Assembly: GCF_030272615.1 (NCBI RefSeq)
Contig: NW_026728903.1
Span: forward strand, 188,001-248,000
From: Cryptomeria japonica
Lineage: Eukaryota > Streptophyta > Pinopsida > Cupressales > Cupressaceae
DNA: 60,000 bases
Direction of reading: 5' to 3'
The notes beneath the pieces were generated by a model, which was not told where the DNA came from, did no database searches, and saw nothing but the letters and a program-made list of their open reading frames with translations. The position numbers were made by a program, and so were the translations under genes. This document shows positions 36,516 to 47,143 of this stretch, one piece after another. Position 1 is the stretch's first letter. The number at the start of each line of letters is the position of its first letter.

Positions 36516-36949
36516 ATAACTTTCCCAAACTTCAATCCAAACCACAAAATATACTCGCAATTGATCAACATGACAACATATGATATTAGAGGACTCAAAT
36601 AAATTATCTTTGACTCCATCGGTTAACAAGCAACTTCTTTTCAAAATAAACCATACTGAAATCTATAATTTTTTTCAAAATAAACCATATTGAAATCTAT
36701 AATTTTTTCAAAATATTCTTGTTCTTTTGTCATTCAATGGTTGTTGGTCCTTTTGAACATTCATTATCTCTACAGATCCAAAATGTCCTTTCACATAGAA
36801 AATGCTGTCATTTTTAAAATCTTTGTTCAGTCTAGAAGGACGAAAATTCTTGTTTATAGATCGCCATCTCTGCACATGAAACACGATATGGAGTTTTACA
36901 GAGAAAAATGCAGAGATTATTTAAAGTATATATATACAGGCGGATTGCG
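36516..36949. other. Spacer without a recognisable gene
   Basis: Includes a short direct duplication around 36630-36710 (AAATAAACCATA-TGAAATCTATAATTTTTT occurs twice). An 87-codon frame here has no family resemblance. Confidence 0.4.
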
Positions 36950-37287
36950 ATAGTTTACGTTAAATTTAATACTTCACAAGTAATACTTACTATTGTCAAC
37001 TAGTATTCAAGTCAATTTTTAACAGCAATTATGATGAATTCTAATAGATATTAGATGTGAATAAATTACCATAAATTCTAATACAATTAGATGCGACAAA
37101 ATTACATGGGAATGTCACGATTGGTAATGCTAACTCCCCTCGAAATTATTTAAAGATAAGAATGACGAGTGGATAGCCTTTGGAGAATTCTTATCACGCA
37201 CGTCATTTGAGAATTAATAAAAAAGGCCAAAGAATTATAAAATAGTTATCTTTTCAGTCTCTACAGAATGGCCAATCATCTAACTTC
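36950..37287. repeat. Direct repeat R, copy 2
   Basis: Homologous to 24530-24887, same orientation, starting ATAGTTTACGTTAAAT. It ends just before the LTR at 37295. Confidence 0.75.
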
Positions 37288-37294
37288 TCTACCA

Positions 37295-37568
37295 TGTTGT
37301 TCACATTGTATGTGTGAAGATTAAAAAGAGCAGAGAAGCGAAAACAAAACAGCAGAAAAGAAAACACACAACACAAGGTTTAACTTGGTTCATCACTAAG
37401 TGGCTACGTCTACCAGAAATGTAGGAAGAATTCTTAATAACCAATATTCAATACTACAATCATACATGACTGCACTCAGTCATTTATAGAGACATCTCAG
37501 ATATGAAATAAAGAGTCTTCTGGGGAAGACAAACAACCATGTGACTATTGGGCTTCATATACCCAACA
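37295..37568 (-). repeat. 3' LTR of the small LTR element
   Basis: 274 bp. It contains the AACTTGGTTCATCACTAAGTGGCTACGTC region typical of Tork/Tto-like Copia LTRs in plants (family assignment from memory). It is bounded by TG...CA. Confidence 0.6.
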
Positions 37569-37789
37569 ATCTCCCCTATGAAGTCCAACCGGCACAGCCT
37601 GTAACATTCCCTGCATCTCCATTCCAAAGCTCATACTACAATCGGTTGGCAAGACTTTAAATTTGCGAAGTCTTGTTCATGAACACTGCGGATTAATCTT
37701 CTCCAAATTAAATCGGAGATATAAACATCTTCTCCTACTAATCTTCCAGGCACATGTTGGCCCATTATATCATAACCAGGAACACTACT

Positions 37790-38179
37790 TTAAACATGTT
37801 TAAAATGCGATCCTTCATCACTGCTCCCCTTGTCAGTATAATCAACATTGACTTTTTCTTGAGGAACTTCTCCTTTCAGGGTCATCATAGCCGCAACATA
37901 TTTGGGAGCCAAAGCTTGGCAATGTCCACACAAAAACAAATAATATTTGACAAAATTATTTTGCAAACCATTTGTAACCTGTTTCAGTATGTTAACAAAG
38001 ATCATAAAATTTGGCACATCCCCATTAACTGCAAGACCACTTGTCTCTGTCGATTCTTCGAAAAGATTAGCTCGTCCATATACACCACAATTACACCCAA
38101 CTCCTAGGTTTGAAGTCATGGGAGAGGAGTGTGCAATCAATGCATTCCACTCTGCCTCCACTATTGCAATCTGTAACAA
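37790..38179 (-). pseudogene. Frame with a protein disulfide isomerase-like CGHC segment
   Basis: A 129-residue frame. Residues 74-102 read NNFVKYYLFLCGHCQALAPK and on through YVAAMMTLKGE, which aligns to the thioredoxin active-site region of plant PDIs (V-E-F-Y-A-P-W-CGHC-x-ALAPEY). The CGHC cysteines (37919-37930) are kept, while the A-P-W just before is changed to L-F-L. PDIs form and rearrange disulfides in the endoplasmic reticulum. Residues 1-72 do not match PDI and include a Cys-rich NLGVGCNCGVYG stretch that I do not recognise. The segment is too short to fold as a thioredoxin domain. I infer a captured or chance-retained exon piece inside a retroelement. Confidence 0.5.
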
Positions 38180-38203
38180 AAAATCATCACTTCAACAATC
38201 TAC

Positions 38204-38593
38204 CTATTCTTCTTCAGGGTCATCCTCATTCGCTAGATTTGAGACTACATCCTCCTCATCTTGGAAGGGAAACAAAGCAGTCTCTTCTTCAAACAACGAA
38301 TACAACAAACCCTCTTCTTCTTCAACTGAAGTCTCCTCCTTTTTCCAGTCATCCCACCAATGACGTTTGGTTTCATCCTCCACTTGGACGTCACTCTCTA
38401 CCGAGTCTAGACTACCAAGAAATTTTTTGATGACTGATTCAGCTTTATCATCTAATTCGGCCTCATCATCTAATTCGGCCTCATCATTTGAAACTTCAGC
38501 TTGTTTGTCGATAACATTAAAGCACCCAGCTCTGGGATCAATCACAAAGTAAGGGCACCCATATCCAGGATCAACTATCCAATCGGATCCCAT
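38204..38593 (-). CDS. Acidic ORF at the gag position of the small LTR element
   Basis: 130 codons starting with ATG 20 bp after the primer site, where gag would begin. MGSDWIVDPGYGCPYFVIDP is followed by a tandem AELDDE repeat (18-bp units) and a long Glu/Asp-rich stretch. It has no zinc knuckle and does not look like a Copia Gag. Immediately after its stop, a GTAGAT...TTTTTTGTTACAG stretch of about 47 bp resembles a very short intron leading into the PDI-like frame. Function unknown. Confidence 0.35.
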   Translation of the reverse strand: MGSDWIVDPGYGCPYFVIDPRAGCFNVIDKQAEVSNDEAELDDEAELDDKAESVIKKFLGSLDSVESDVQVEDETKRHWWDDWKKEETSVEEEEGLLYSLFEEETALFPFQDEEDVVSNLANEDDPEEE

Positions 38594-38612
38594 CTCTACT
38601 CAAGCCATTTGT

Positions 38613-38625
38613 GGCTTTGATACCA
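38613..38625 (-). other. Primer-binding site of the small LTR element
   Basis: The minus strand reads TGGTATCAAAGCC, one base from the initiator-Met tRNA complement. Two bases separate it from the LTR that starts at 38628. Confidence 0.65.
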
Positions 38626-38715
38626 ATTGTTAGTTTTAAACTGAGTAGAAAAACATGACAATCAATAATAAAATAGAGAAAAAAAACAAAAAAGAAAACA
38701 TAACAACGCATAACA

Positions 38716-39850
38716 TGAAGACTTGTGAGAAACATGTAGCAGCAACAATATACTCTGCTTCAGAAGTTGATAGTGAAATAGACTATTGCCTCTTGCTATG
38801 CCATGAAACTAATCTGTCTTCAAGGAAGAAAACTCCACCACTAGTGTTCTTCATGTCATCTACACATCCTGCCCAATCTGCATCAATGTAGGCTTGCAAA
38901 CTGAAATCTCCTTTCTTTGGATACCATAAGCCAAAAGTAAGTGTTTCTCGCAGATACTTGAATATTCTTCTCACTGCACTAACATGAGATTGCATAGGGG
39001 CTGCTTGAAATATTGCAACCATGCATACAACTTGAACTATATCATGCCTTGAGGTTGTAAGATACAATAGATTGCCAATCATGGATCTATACAAGGTCTT
39101 ATCCACACTAGGTGACTCATCATCTTTACTCAACTTGCATCCTGTCACCATGGGGGTACTAATTGGTTTGTTGTTCTCCATCTGAAATTTCTTCAGGATG
39201 TCTTTAGCATACTTGGTTTGAGAGATTAATATGCCTTTATTCTACTGTGATATTTGTAAACCAAGAAAATATGACAACTCTCCAAGCATGGACATCTCAA
39301 ACTTTGACTGCATTTGGTCAACAAATTATTGCATAAGATGTCCTTGTTGCCTCCAAAGATGATGCCATCTACATACACCACAACTATAATCATGTGGTTT
39401 CCATCCACCTTAATGTATGGATTGAAGTCAACATTTCCCTTTTTGAAACCTTGTTGATGGAGGTACTTATCCAACCTAGAGTACTGGATGCTCTAGGTGC
39501 GTGCTTTAGACCATACAATATTTTTCTCAGTCTACATACTTTGTATCCTTTATATGTTGAGAATGCCAAGAACATCCTTATAGCTTCAAGTCTTGCAACT
39601 GGTGCAAGCGTTTCTTCAAAATCTATCCGTTCAACCTAAGCATATCTCTTACACACAAGTCTTCCTTTGTTCCTTATTAGTTTGCCTTATTCATTCATCT
39701 TGTTCCTATAGACCCATTTAGTCTCAATGACACTTTTGTCTGTAGGTCTAGGAACCAGTTCCCATGTTTTTTTTCTTTTCAATCTATTGCAACTCTTCTT
39801 CCATTGCCTTCATCCACTCTTCACTCTTGCTAGCCTCATCATGTCCTGGG
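38716..39850 (-). pseudogene. Copia element C: RT and RNase H, with a deletion in RT
   Basis: Minus strand. The RNase H part (38716-39181) shows AYIDADWAGCVDDMKNTSGG and SLSTSEAEYIVAAT and is then cut at 38716. The RT part (39226-39850) shows PRPTDKSVIETKWVYRNKMN and LYGLKHAPRA. Between FSTYKGYKV and CRLRKILYGL about 38-40 residues are absent compared with Copia RT. This is the segment carrying DVKSAFL with its catalytic aspartate and the EEVYMEQP motif. The YVDD box reads YVDG, so two catalytic aspartates are lost. Several frameshifts separate the parts. Confidence 0.85.
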
Positions 39851-40279
39851 TTCCATTTCTGTCATAAGGTAGAAATTTACTTGCTCATTGTTCCTAGCTC
39901 TCCTTCTAGTTTGTACACCGTCATTCTTCTGGCCAATAATCTGATCCTCAGAGTGATTCTCTTGCACATATCTGTTAGGAGCTTTGCTTGATGCTTCTTC
40001 TTCTTGTTCATTCTCAAGTTGATTTTCATTTTCACTGTGTGATTCTTCAATCTGATTTATTGTAGTCTTTTTACCTTTATGTAAATCCTCATCAATTCCC
40101 ACATGTACACTTTCAAATAACCTTTTTAGTCTTTTGTTGAAACACTTGTAGGCTTTTTTGTGAGTAGAGTACCCCAAGAAAATAGCTTCCTCATTTCTTG
40201 AATCAAAACATCATAATCCATATTCATCTCTTTTGATGAATCACTTGCTACCAAACACCTTTAAATATTTGACTGATGG

Positions 40280-41369
40280 TTACCTATCATACCATAGCTC
40301 ATAAGATGTCATTCTGCTATTCACCCTTAGTTTTACTCTATTTAAGGTGTATACAACTGTGTGAATTGCCTCTTTCCAATAGACATTAGGCAGATTGGCT
40401 TCATTTAACATTGTCCTTGCTATCTCTTTGACTGCCATGTTCTTCCTTTCCACAACACCATTTTGTTGTTGTGTCCTAGGGGTTGAATATTGTCTTATGA
40501 TTCCATGTCTCTCATAGTAATCTTCAAACTCATTTGATGTGAACTCACCTACATGGTCTGATCTCAAACATTTCAACTTGTATCTACTTTTCTTCTTAAC
40601 CATCTTCCTAAAGATTTTGAATCTTCCATAGGCTTGAGACTTGTCTTGTAGGAAGGTGACCCATGTCATCCTAGAGAAATCATCTATAAGAAACATGAAG
40701 TATCTTTCTCCATAAAAGTCTCTTGTTCTTGTAGGCCCACACAAATCAATATGCACAAGCTCTAAAGGCCTTGTAGTTTAATACTCCTTTGTCTTGAAAC
40801 TTTTTTTAGTTTGTTTTCCTCTTTGACACTCATCATAGAAAGTGCTTGCTGGTTTGATAATCTGAGGTATGTGCCTAACATACCCTCTCTTGCTCATTTT
40901 ACTAAGATTATCAAAATTAATGGGACCTAGTCTTGTATGCCATATCCAACTCTCATCAACTTGTCCCATTGTACATTGAGACTCAGAGCATTCCTTAAGA
41001 TTATATGCATTGCCATCTCTCATTTTTTCCTTTAGCAACAAGTTGTCCATTTCTTTCTTTTCTGATTTGACATACTTTTGAATTAAATGCAAACTTATAT
41101 CTTTTATCTCACATTTGACTCACACTTAGAAAATTGTGCTTCAGACCTTCTATATAGTATAAATCATGTTCTTAAAGTTTACCATCAATGTTTAGAGTAC
41201 CCTTACCATTTATTTTGATGGATGAATTGTCTCCAAACCTCACTGAGCCACCATTCCAATCTTCAAGCTTAACGAATTTCTTCTTATCACCAGTCATGTG
41301 GTTGGAGCAACCACTATCTACTACCCACAAGTTTTTCCTTTCAGCATGTAGGGCTGTTTGAGCAATCAA
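40280..41369 (-). pseudogene. Copia element C: protease end, GAG-pre-integrase and integrase
   Basis: The protease start (41172-41369) carries WVVDSGCSNHMTGDK, with the DSG active site. The pre-integrase region (40778-41092) carries ESWIWHTRLGPINFDNL and the CQRGKQ zinc-binding end. The integrase core (40280-40756) keeps D in HIDLCGPTRT, D in LRSDHVGEF and E in NGVVERKN, so the DDE triad is intact, and it is open for 158 codons. Stops and frame changes separate these parts. The C-terminal linker (39839-40177) has GYSTHKKAYKCFNK. Confidence 0.85.
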
Positions 41370-43517
41370 ACTTGACTTAGCCTTATCTTTATCCTTTTCT
41401 GCCCAAACTTGTTTGGTTTCTTTCTTATTTTAAACTGTCATGTTTGGTTCTTATTTTGCATTAGATTCAAATGTTGACATTGTCTTCTTTTTCTTAGCTA
41501 TCCTAAGCTTACAGTGTTTTGCAATGTGGCACAAGTTTTGAGAATGATAGCATTTAATATTTATATTGAATGATGAACTTGAAAATCCATTGTAGGACCG
41601 AGATACATTTCTCCTACATTCATAACTTTTATGACCAACACCATTGCAATGATAGCAAATGGAATTTACATCTCTAAGAGCATCAAAGGATTTCTACTTT
41701 CATAACTAGGAGGGGACCTACGCATAAGTCTACATTCTGCAATTCTATGACCATAAGTATTGTATTTATAACAGTAACCATGGAACTGAGGTACATACCA
41801 ATCATTAGTGAATTTATTTCTCATTGGTCTCTTTGGAGCGGCATAACTCGGTCTTCTTGAGCTCTTCCTCATATCCTTGACTCTTGTAAAACCTCCATCA
41901 TCCACATTGGCTTTTCTTTTAGGATCAACACACTGGTTTATTGACTAATTCTTTGTAGCAGCAACATATGTCTACTTCTCATTGGGCTTGCTGACTATGA
42001 AGGTTTGTTCATTTTCATTCTTACTTGAAGAGACAAAATGTATCTCTTTATTTGTTGAGTCCTTACTGGTAGAACATTGATCGGCATCAAAGCCAACTCT
42101 TTCTCTATCCTTTAAGGGTTTTTGCTTGTTTAACATTTTGTCCAATGCATCAGTGCTTCCCTCATACTTGATTCTCACCTTGAGTTCATCGTTCACTTTT
42201 CAAGTTTCTTTTTGAGATTCACAATTTCTTCCTCCATCTTTTGATATTCTTTCTCTTTGTTTTCTAAATCTGATTTAGTCACTTCATACATTCTTTTAGC
42301 TTCATACAATTGAGTGGATAAGGTAACAAGATTTCTATTTGATTCTTGAATATTCTTGTTTAGTAAGTCATTCTCTTTTATGACAAACTTCTTGTATTTC
42401 TTGAATTCTTTTCTTACTTTGTCAAGTTATTCAAGAGCACAAACCAATTCTCCTTCAAGGTCAACCACAACATCTGCATCTTCTTCCTCACTATCCCCTA
42501 AATTTTCAGATTGACCACTACTATGTTTCTCATTAAGGATCTCTTGAGCCATGAAGACATTTGTTTGTTTTTCATCTTCACTGTATTCCTCAACAGATTC
42601 ACTTTCATCATCAGAGACATAACTATCAATACAATAAAGAACCTTCTTCATTTGAAGATTTCTTTTTCTTGATTTCTTTTTCTTCCACATAATTATCTTC
42701 CTTCTTCTTATAGGGACACTTGGCCACAAAATGTCCAATTTTTTCACAATCAAAGCATTTGAAAGGTATATTTCCTCTATACCTGCCTAATCCTTTCTTG
42801 AGCTTTATAACAAAGTTAGCTTCAATAGCATCAGAGTCATTTTCATCTTCATTTATAGTTTTTTCTTTTCCTTTTTTTGTGGTATTAAAGGAAGCTTCTC
42901 CCTTTGAAGGTTCGACACTTATTGCTCTCATCTCATAGGTATACAGAGAGCCAAACAATTCATCCATAGAGAAACTCGTTAAGTCTTTAGTTTCCTCAAT
43001 AGCTGACACTTTTGTATCACACTTTGAGGTTAAAGATCTCAGAGACTTTTTTATAGTAACTTCATCTTTGACTTCTTCTTCGAGTCCTCTTACAACACTC
43101 ACAATCTCATCCACTCTTTGCAGATAATCAACTATCTTCTCTTCTTCTTTCATTTTTTTACTTTCAAACTAAGCTCTTAGATTTTGCAGTTTGGATTCTA
43201 TCATTTTGTCATCTCGTTCATATATATTCTACAACTTGTCCCAAGTTTCTTTTGCTGATGTGCAATGCATGAGTTTGACAAACTCTGTATCTGACAAGCC
43301 ACTTAATATTGCATTTTTAGCTTTAACATTACTCTCATATTCTCTTTTAGCATCAGGGTATATAGGAGGAACTTCAGGAATAGTGTAACTATTCTTCACT
43401 AACATCCAGACATCAAAGCCTAACAAGGACATGTAAGTTTCCATTCTTCTGCACTAGAAGGCATAGTTGGTACCATCAAAGATAGGTTCTTTAGAGGAGG
43501 ATTCATTTCTAGCCATT
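41370..43517 (-). pseudogene. Copia element C: long gag with three zinc knuckles and a coiled coil
   Basis: Gag starts at ATG 43515-43517 (MARNESSSKEPIFDGTNY). A TAG follows where tryptophan is usual in this family. YEMRAISVE and CFDCEKIGHFVAKCP (first CCHC knuckle, near 42715-42760) come next. After a frame change there is an acidic segment (SYVSDDESESVEEYSEDE), then a helical charged segment (about 42190-42420, ENKEKEYQKMEEEIVNLKKK). A second knuckle-like CYKYNTYGHRIAEC (near 41740-41790) and a third cysteine/histidine cluster (41520-41660) complete it. A long gag with acidic and coiled-coil parts is typical of the SIRE/Maximus group. Broken by several stops. Confidence 0.8.
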
Positions 43518-43577
43518 GTGTTCACTAAGCAGGATCTACCCAAGCTAGAGAAATCTTTTACTATGAGGGAACCTAGT

Positions 43578-43589
43578 GCTCTAATACCA
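43578..43589 (-). other. Primer-binding site of Copia element C
   Basis: The minus strand reads TGGTATTAGAGC, one base from the initiator-Met complement. AA (43590-43591) separates it from the LTR at 43592. Confidence 0.7.
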
Positions 43590-44206
43590 AATGATGAACA
43601 CAAATGGACACTGAGAGGGGGCATGAATCAGTGTATTTCAAAACTTTAAGTTCAGTGTGCAGACGTTAAGGATGCAATGCAAACATAAACACACACACAA
43701 GAACACATCACATAACACCGGATGTACTAGGAAAACCCAATGTAGGAAAAAACTCGGTGAGAAAAGTTGTTGGAGTCTACTGCTTCAATCCAGCCTCACA
43801 ATAAATAACATATTACAAAGTTTAGGGCACCTACCCCTTCTCTAAGCACCCACTCAGATAAATATAATGATTGTTCATATTTACAATGATAAAGGCTTGT
43901 TACAAATGAGTTTTGTAACACTTACAAAATTTTCATATCTTGAGAATGACTTTCTTTGTCTGCTAAAGTTTTTGTTCTATTTCACCTCCTTCCTCTATCT
44001 GGTTTACCTCTTCTCTCTACTACAAGATTACTCTACATAATGCTTTTTTCTTGCTCTATTTTTCTCTTTGCAGCAATACACTCTATCTCTTTCTTAACAA
44101 CAACATACTATTCGGTACACTCCATCAGAAAATAATCGACTAGTGGAGATATCTTTATTTCCACCTCTATCTCTGTCTATTCAGCAACACCTACCAATTG
44201 TTGAAT

Positions 44207-44227
44207 CATATTTATAGCTACTATTGG
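44207..44227 (-). promoter_or_regulatory. CCAAT and TATA boxes in the LTR of element C
   Basis: On the minus strand CCAAT (44223-44227) is followed by TAGCTATAAATATG (44207-44220). Transcription would run leftward into gag. Everything to the right within the LTR is therefore U3. Confidence 0.5.
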
Positions 44228-44638
44228 ATTAAATTGACTCTGTACACATCAAATTCTCCTGCTTCTGCAATCTTCAATATTTAATTCAAGTTGGTTATCT
44301 TGGAGGTCTGCAACTCTAGAGATTTTATTCTTTGTCCCAAATATGATCTCATACTTGCTTCCTGTAGTGAATGCATCTGATTTTTCATTTGATCAATCTT
44401 TGTACTGGGTTACTATTTTTAACAATCTTGATATGTCCAGCAAATCTAATTTTGCTTCTGTCAATTTCCTTGATCCTATCAACCATCTGCAACTTAGTCG
44501 CCATTAATTCATTCTCCACCCTCTGTCGACCTACTCAGATAAGATCGACAACTACCACACTGAAATCAACTGTCACTGACTTCTGTAAATCTGATTCATT
44601 CTCTGTTCATCAAGGAGTCTCATATCTTCATATTCTTT

Positions 44639-46066
44639 TGTTGGAATTTTTCATAGAGATTGCATTAATGATATGTTATCATTGATGTCAATTGAACCGG
44701 TAATGGTATTCATGTTATTGTTGATATTGTTGTTTTTGATATTGGCTAGTAACCGGCAAGAAGAGCTTTGTGGAAGATGTTGTAAACCAGTATGTAAATT
44801 TTGTGAGTTGAACTGGTGAACCGGTGTGGAGGGTTAAACCTTTCTATGTAATGTAACTAGTAAACCCTATCAGCTGCTAAACCCTAACTGATCAAGTTTG
44901 TTGGTTTATTATCTGATAAGCAGTAATGATGGAGACACGTGTGATCATTGTGTGAGGATATGTTCAAATTTTTTTGGCATGTTTGTTTTTTGTCTAGGGA
45001 AGGAGCAAAGTGGATTGCATCTAATGCACAGCACCTGATGAGTTACAAAGTCCGATGAAGCGGTGATCATGGAGCAGTTGGAATTTTCTTGAAGAATGTG
45101 AAGAGATTGTCATGATTTCTAATAGTCAAGATTGTACTGACTTGTTTGTAATCTCGATGATGATAATTAGGTTTTTGTTGTGTTACCAACCTAATTGATT
45201 TGTATTTAAGGTCGATGAAGTTGTTTGTAAAGGTTGTTGGCAAGATTGATATAAACCTGTTGAGTGTGTAGTTGCCTAACTAGTGAATGGATCTACACTT
45301 TGAGTGAAGGTAGATTGAAGCTTAGAAGGATCTGATCAAGCAAATGTAGTGCTACTCAGACAAATCAAGAAAACCTGATGTTTTCTATCAATTACAACAT
45401 AAGTGAAATCCCTAAACCGGGTAAGTTGTAACAAGCTTGGTTACTCATTAAATACTCTAACAAGGTGGTCCAATAGCTTGGATTCTTAAATCCTCCAATG
45501 AGGTTATTCCTTACAGGGTATTGTGCTTTTCATCAAGGCATATTTCTAAATCCTTTAACCGAGTGATTCCTAACCGGAATTAGTTCTTAACAGAACTTAT
45601 TGTAAAGCTTTAACAGGCTTGGCTCCTAATAGGGCAAACTTCAGAAGAGTTCAGATAGCTATCCTTGTGAGTCTCATCTCACCGTGGTTTTTACCTATTT
45701 GGGTTTTCGACGTATAAACATTTGTGTCAAGTGGTGAATGCTTTTGTGGTTGTGATCTTATTTGTTGATTTGGTTAACTTCAAATAAGGCATGTTAAGTA
45801 GAAGCATTGAGAGATGAATATGTTGAGTTATGATTAAGCATTGTTGATGTTTACAAGATTGAAGTTGTTTACTATTAAAGTTACCATAACACTTAAACTG
45901 GTTGATGTCAAGTATTCTTATGAATATTGATCTTGACTGAGATATGTTTACTTTGTTTGACTGAGTTTGAGTTTGGGAACTTTGTATCAGTTTTTCAATA
46001 TACTGATTAACCCCCCCCCCCCCCCTCAGTATTCTATCAGATACTTATTTTTTCATCATACCATCA
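44639..46066 (+). repeat. Element D 5' LTR
   Basis: 1428 bp, TGTTGGAATT to CATACCATCA. A TATA-like TGTATTTAAGG lies at about 45201-45211. A run of 15 C (46011-46025) stands where the other LTR has CACCCTCCCCTCTCAG. It lacks a 17-bp segment near the start that the 3' LTR has. Confidence 0.9.
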
Positions 46067-46068
46067 AT

Positions 46069-46080
46069 TGGTATCAGAGC
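46069..46080 (+). other. Element D primer-binding site
   Basis: TGGTATCAGAGC, an exact complement of the initiator-Met tRNA 3' end as used by plant Copia elements, two bases after the LTR. Confidence 0.9.
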
Positions 46081-46137
46081 ATCTCAGGTCCTCTTAATCT
46101 AAAAGTGTAAGCTCTTGAGGAAAAGATCTGGTAGATC

Positions 46138-47143
46138 ATGATGAAGAAAGAAGGTCCGGATTTCAACAAAGATAGCTATAGAATATGGAGTGACAAAATG
46201 AAGATTTACATTAAGAGTCTTGGTAGTCAGTATTGGGATCATATAGGAACTAAGTATATTACACCTACTTGAATCCTGACTAATGATCAGAAGAAAGGAA
46301 CAACAAGAAAATCACCAAGCATTAGAGGCTATTATCAGTTCCTTGCCTGATGTTGAATATGTAGATGTTCATGGTCTTGAAACTGCACATGAAATATGGC
46401 AAAAACTTGAAGAGATTTATAGCGGTGATGAACATGTTAAGATTGACAAAGAGGAGAGTTTAAGAGGAAAATTTGATGACATGAGAATGTTTGAAGGTGA
46501 CAATATCCAACAGTATGGTCAAAGGATTAAAGAGATAGTTTGTGAGATAAAGAGTACGGGAGGGAAAGTGGAAGATGCCATAGTAATCAGTAAGGTATTG
46601 AGAACCCTGCTACCGATCTATGCTATTCAAGTTGCATCTATTCAGAAGATGAAATCCATTGACAAGACAAAGGAAACTCTTGACTCTATTATTGGCAAAC
46701 TTACTACTTTTGAACTAAATGGCTATAATGGTATTGTACAGAAATCAGAATCTACGTTCAGAGTTTCTGTCTCTAACCCATATGTGAGAAGAAGTAGAGA
46801 TACCGGCCATAGCTATGAATCTAGATCCAACAGAGATGTTGAAGATGAAGACAGCTTAGTGGAACTTGAAGCATTGTTGGCAAAACAACTACCTAGAAGC
46901 ACTGGTAAATATAGAGGTAAGATACCTTTAAAATGTTTTGCATGCAACAAGATTGGTCATATAGCAGCAAATTGCCCTAATGGTGAAAATGAATACAAGA
47001 GAGACAAATTTAAGAAGTACAAGGGTAAAGGAAAGAGAGATTGTCTTGTAGCTATTGACAGTGGTATTACTAATGAAGAATCTGATGATGATGCTAGTGA
47101 AGATATTGTGTTTGTAGCTATTAAGGATGAAATATCAGATTAG
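46138..47143 (+). pseudogene. Element D gag
   Basis: Begins at tandem ATGs (46138, 46141) with KKEGPDFNKDSYRIWSDKM, meets a TGA near 46271 and changes frame near 46295. The main open part, 46283-47143 (286 codons), carries HEIWQKLEEIYSG, LRGKFDDMRMFEGDNIQQYG and a CCHC zinc knuckle, CFACNKIGHIAANC (about 46936-46980). It would form the virus-like particle. A TAG at 47141 then separates it from pol in the same frame. Confidence 0.9.

Larger units (their letters stand above)
37295..38715 (-). mobile_element. Small LTR element with a PDI-like insert, right end truncated
   Basis: A 274-bp LTR (37295-37568, TGTTGTTCAC to CCCAACA) is followed by the complement of a polypurine tract (ATCTCCCCTAT). 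A minus-strand primer site (TGGTATCAAAGCC, 38613-38625) and a start of a second LTR (38628 on, TGTTAG) define the other side. The 1.06-kb interior holds two minus-strand frames and no pol domain. The second LTR is cut near 38715, where a Copia RNase H begins. The two LTRs resemble each other only weakly in their first 80 bp, so this may be a chimera of related elements rather than one insertion. Confidence 0.55.

Noticed and set aside
37754-38430. Plus-strand ORFs of 106-138 codons over the PDI-like region
   Set aside because: The minus strand carries the CGHC motif, the acidic frame and the primer-site orientation; these are antisense frames.
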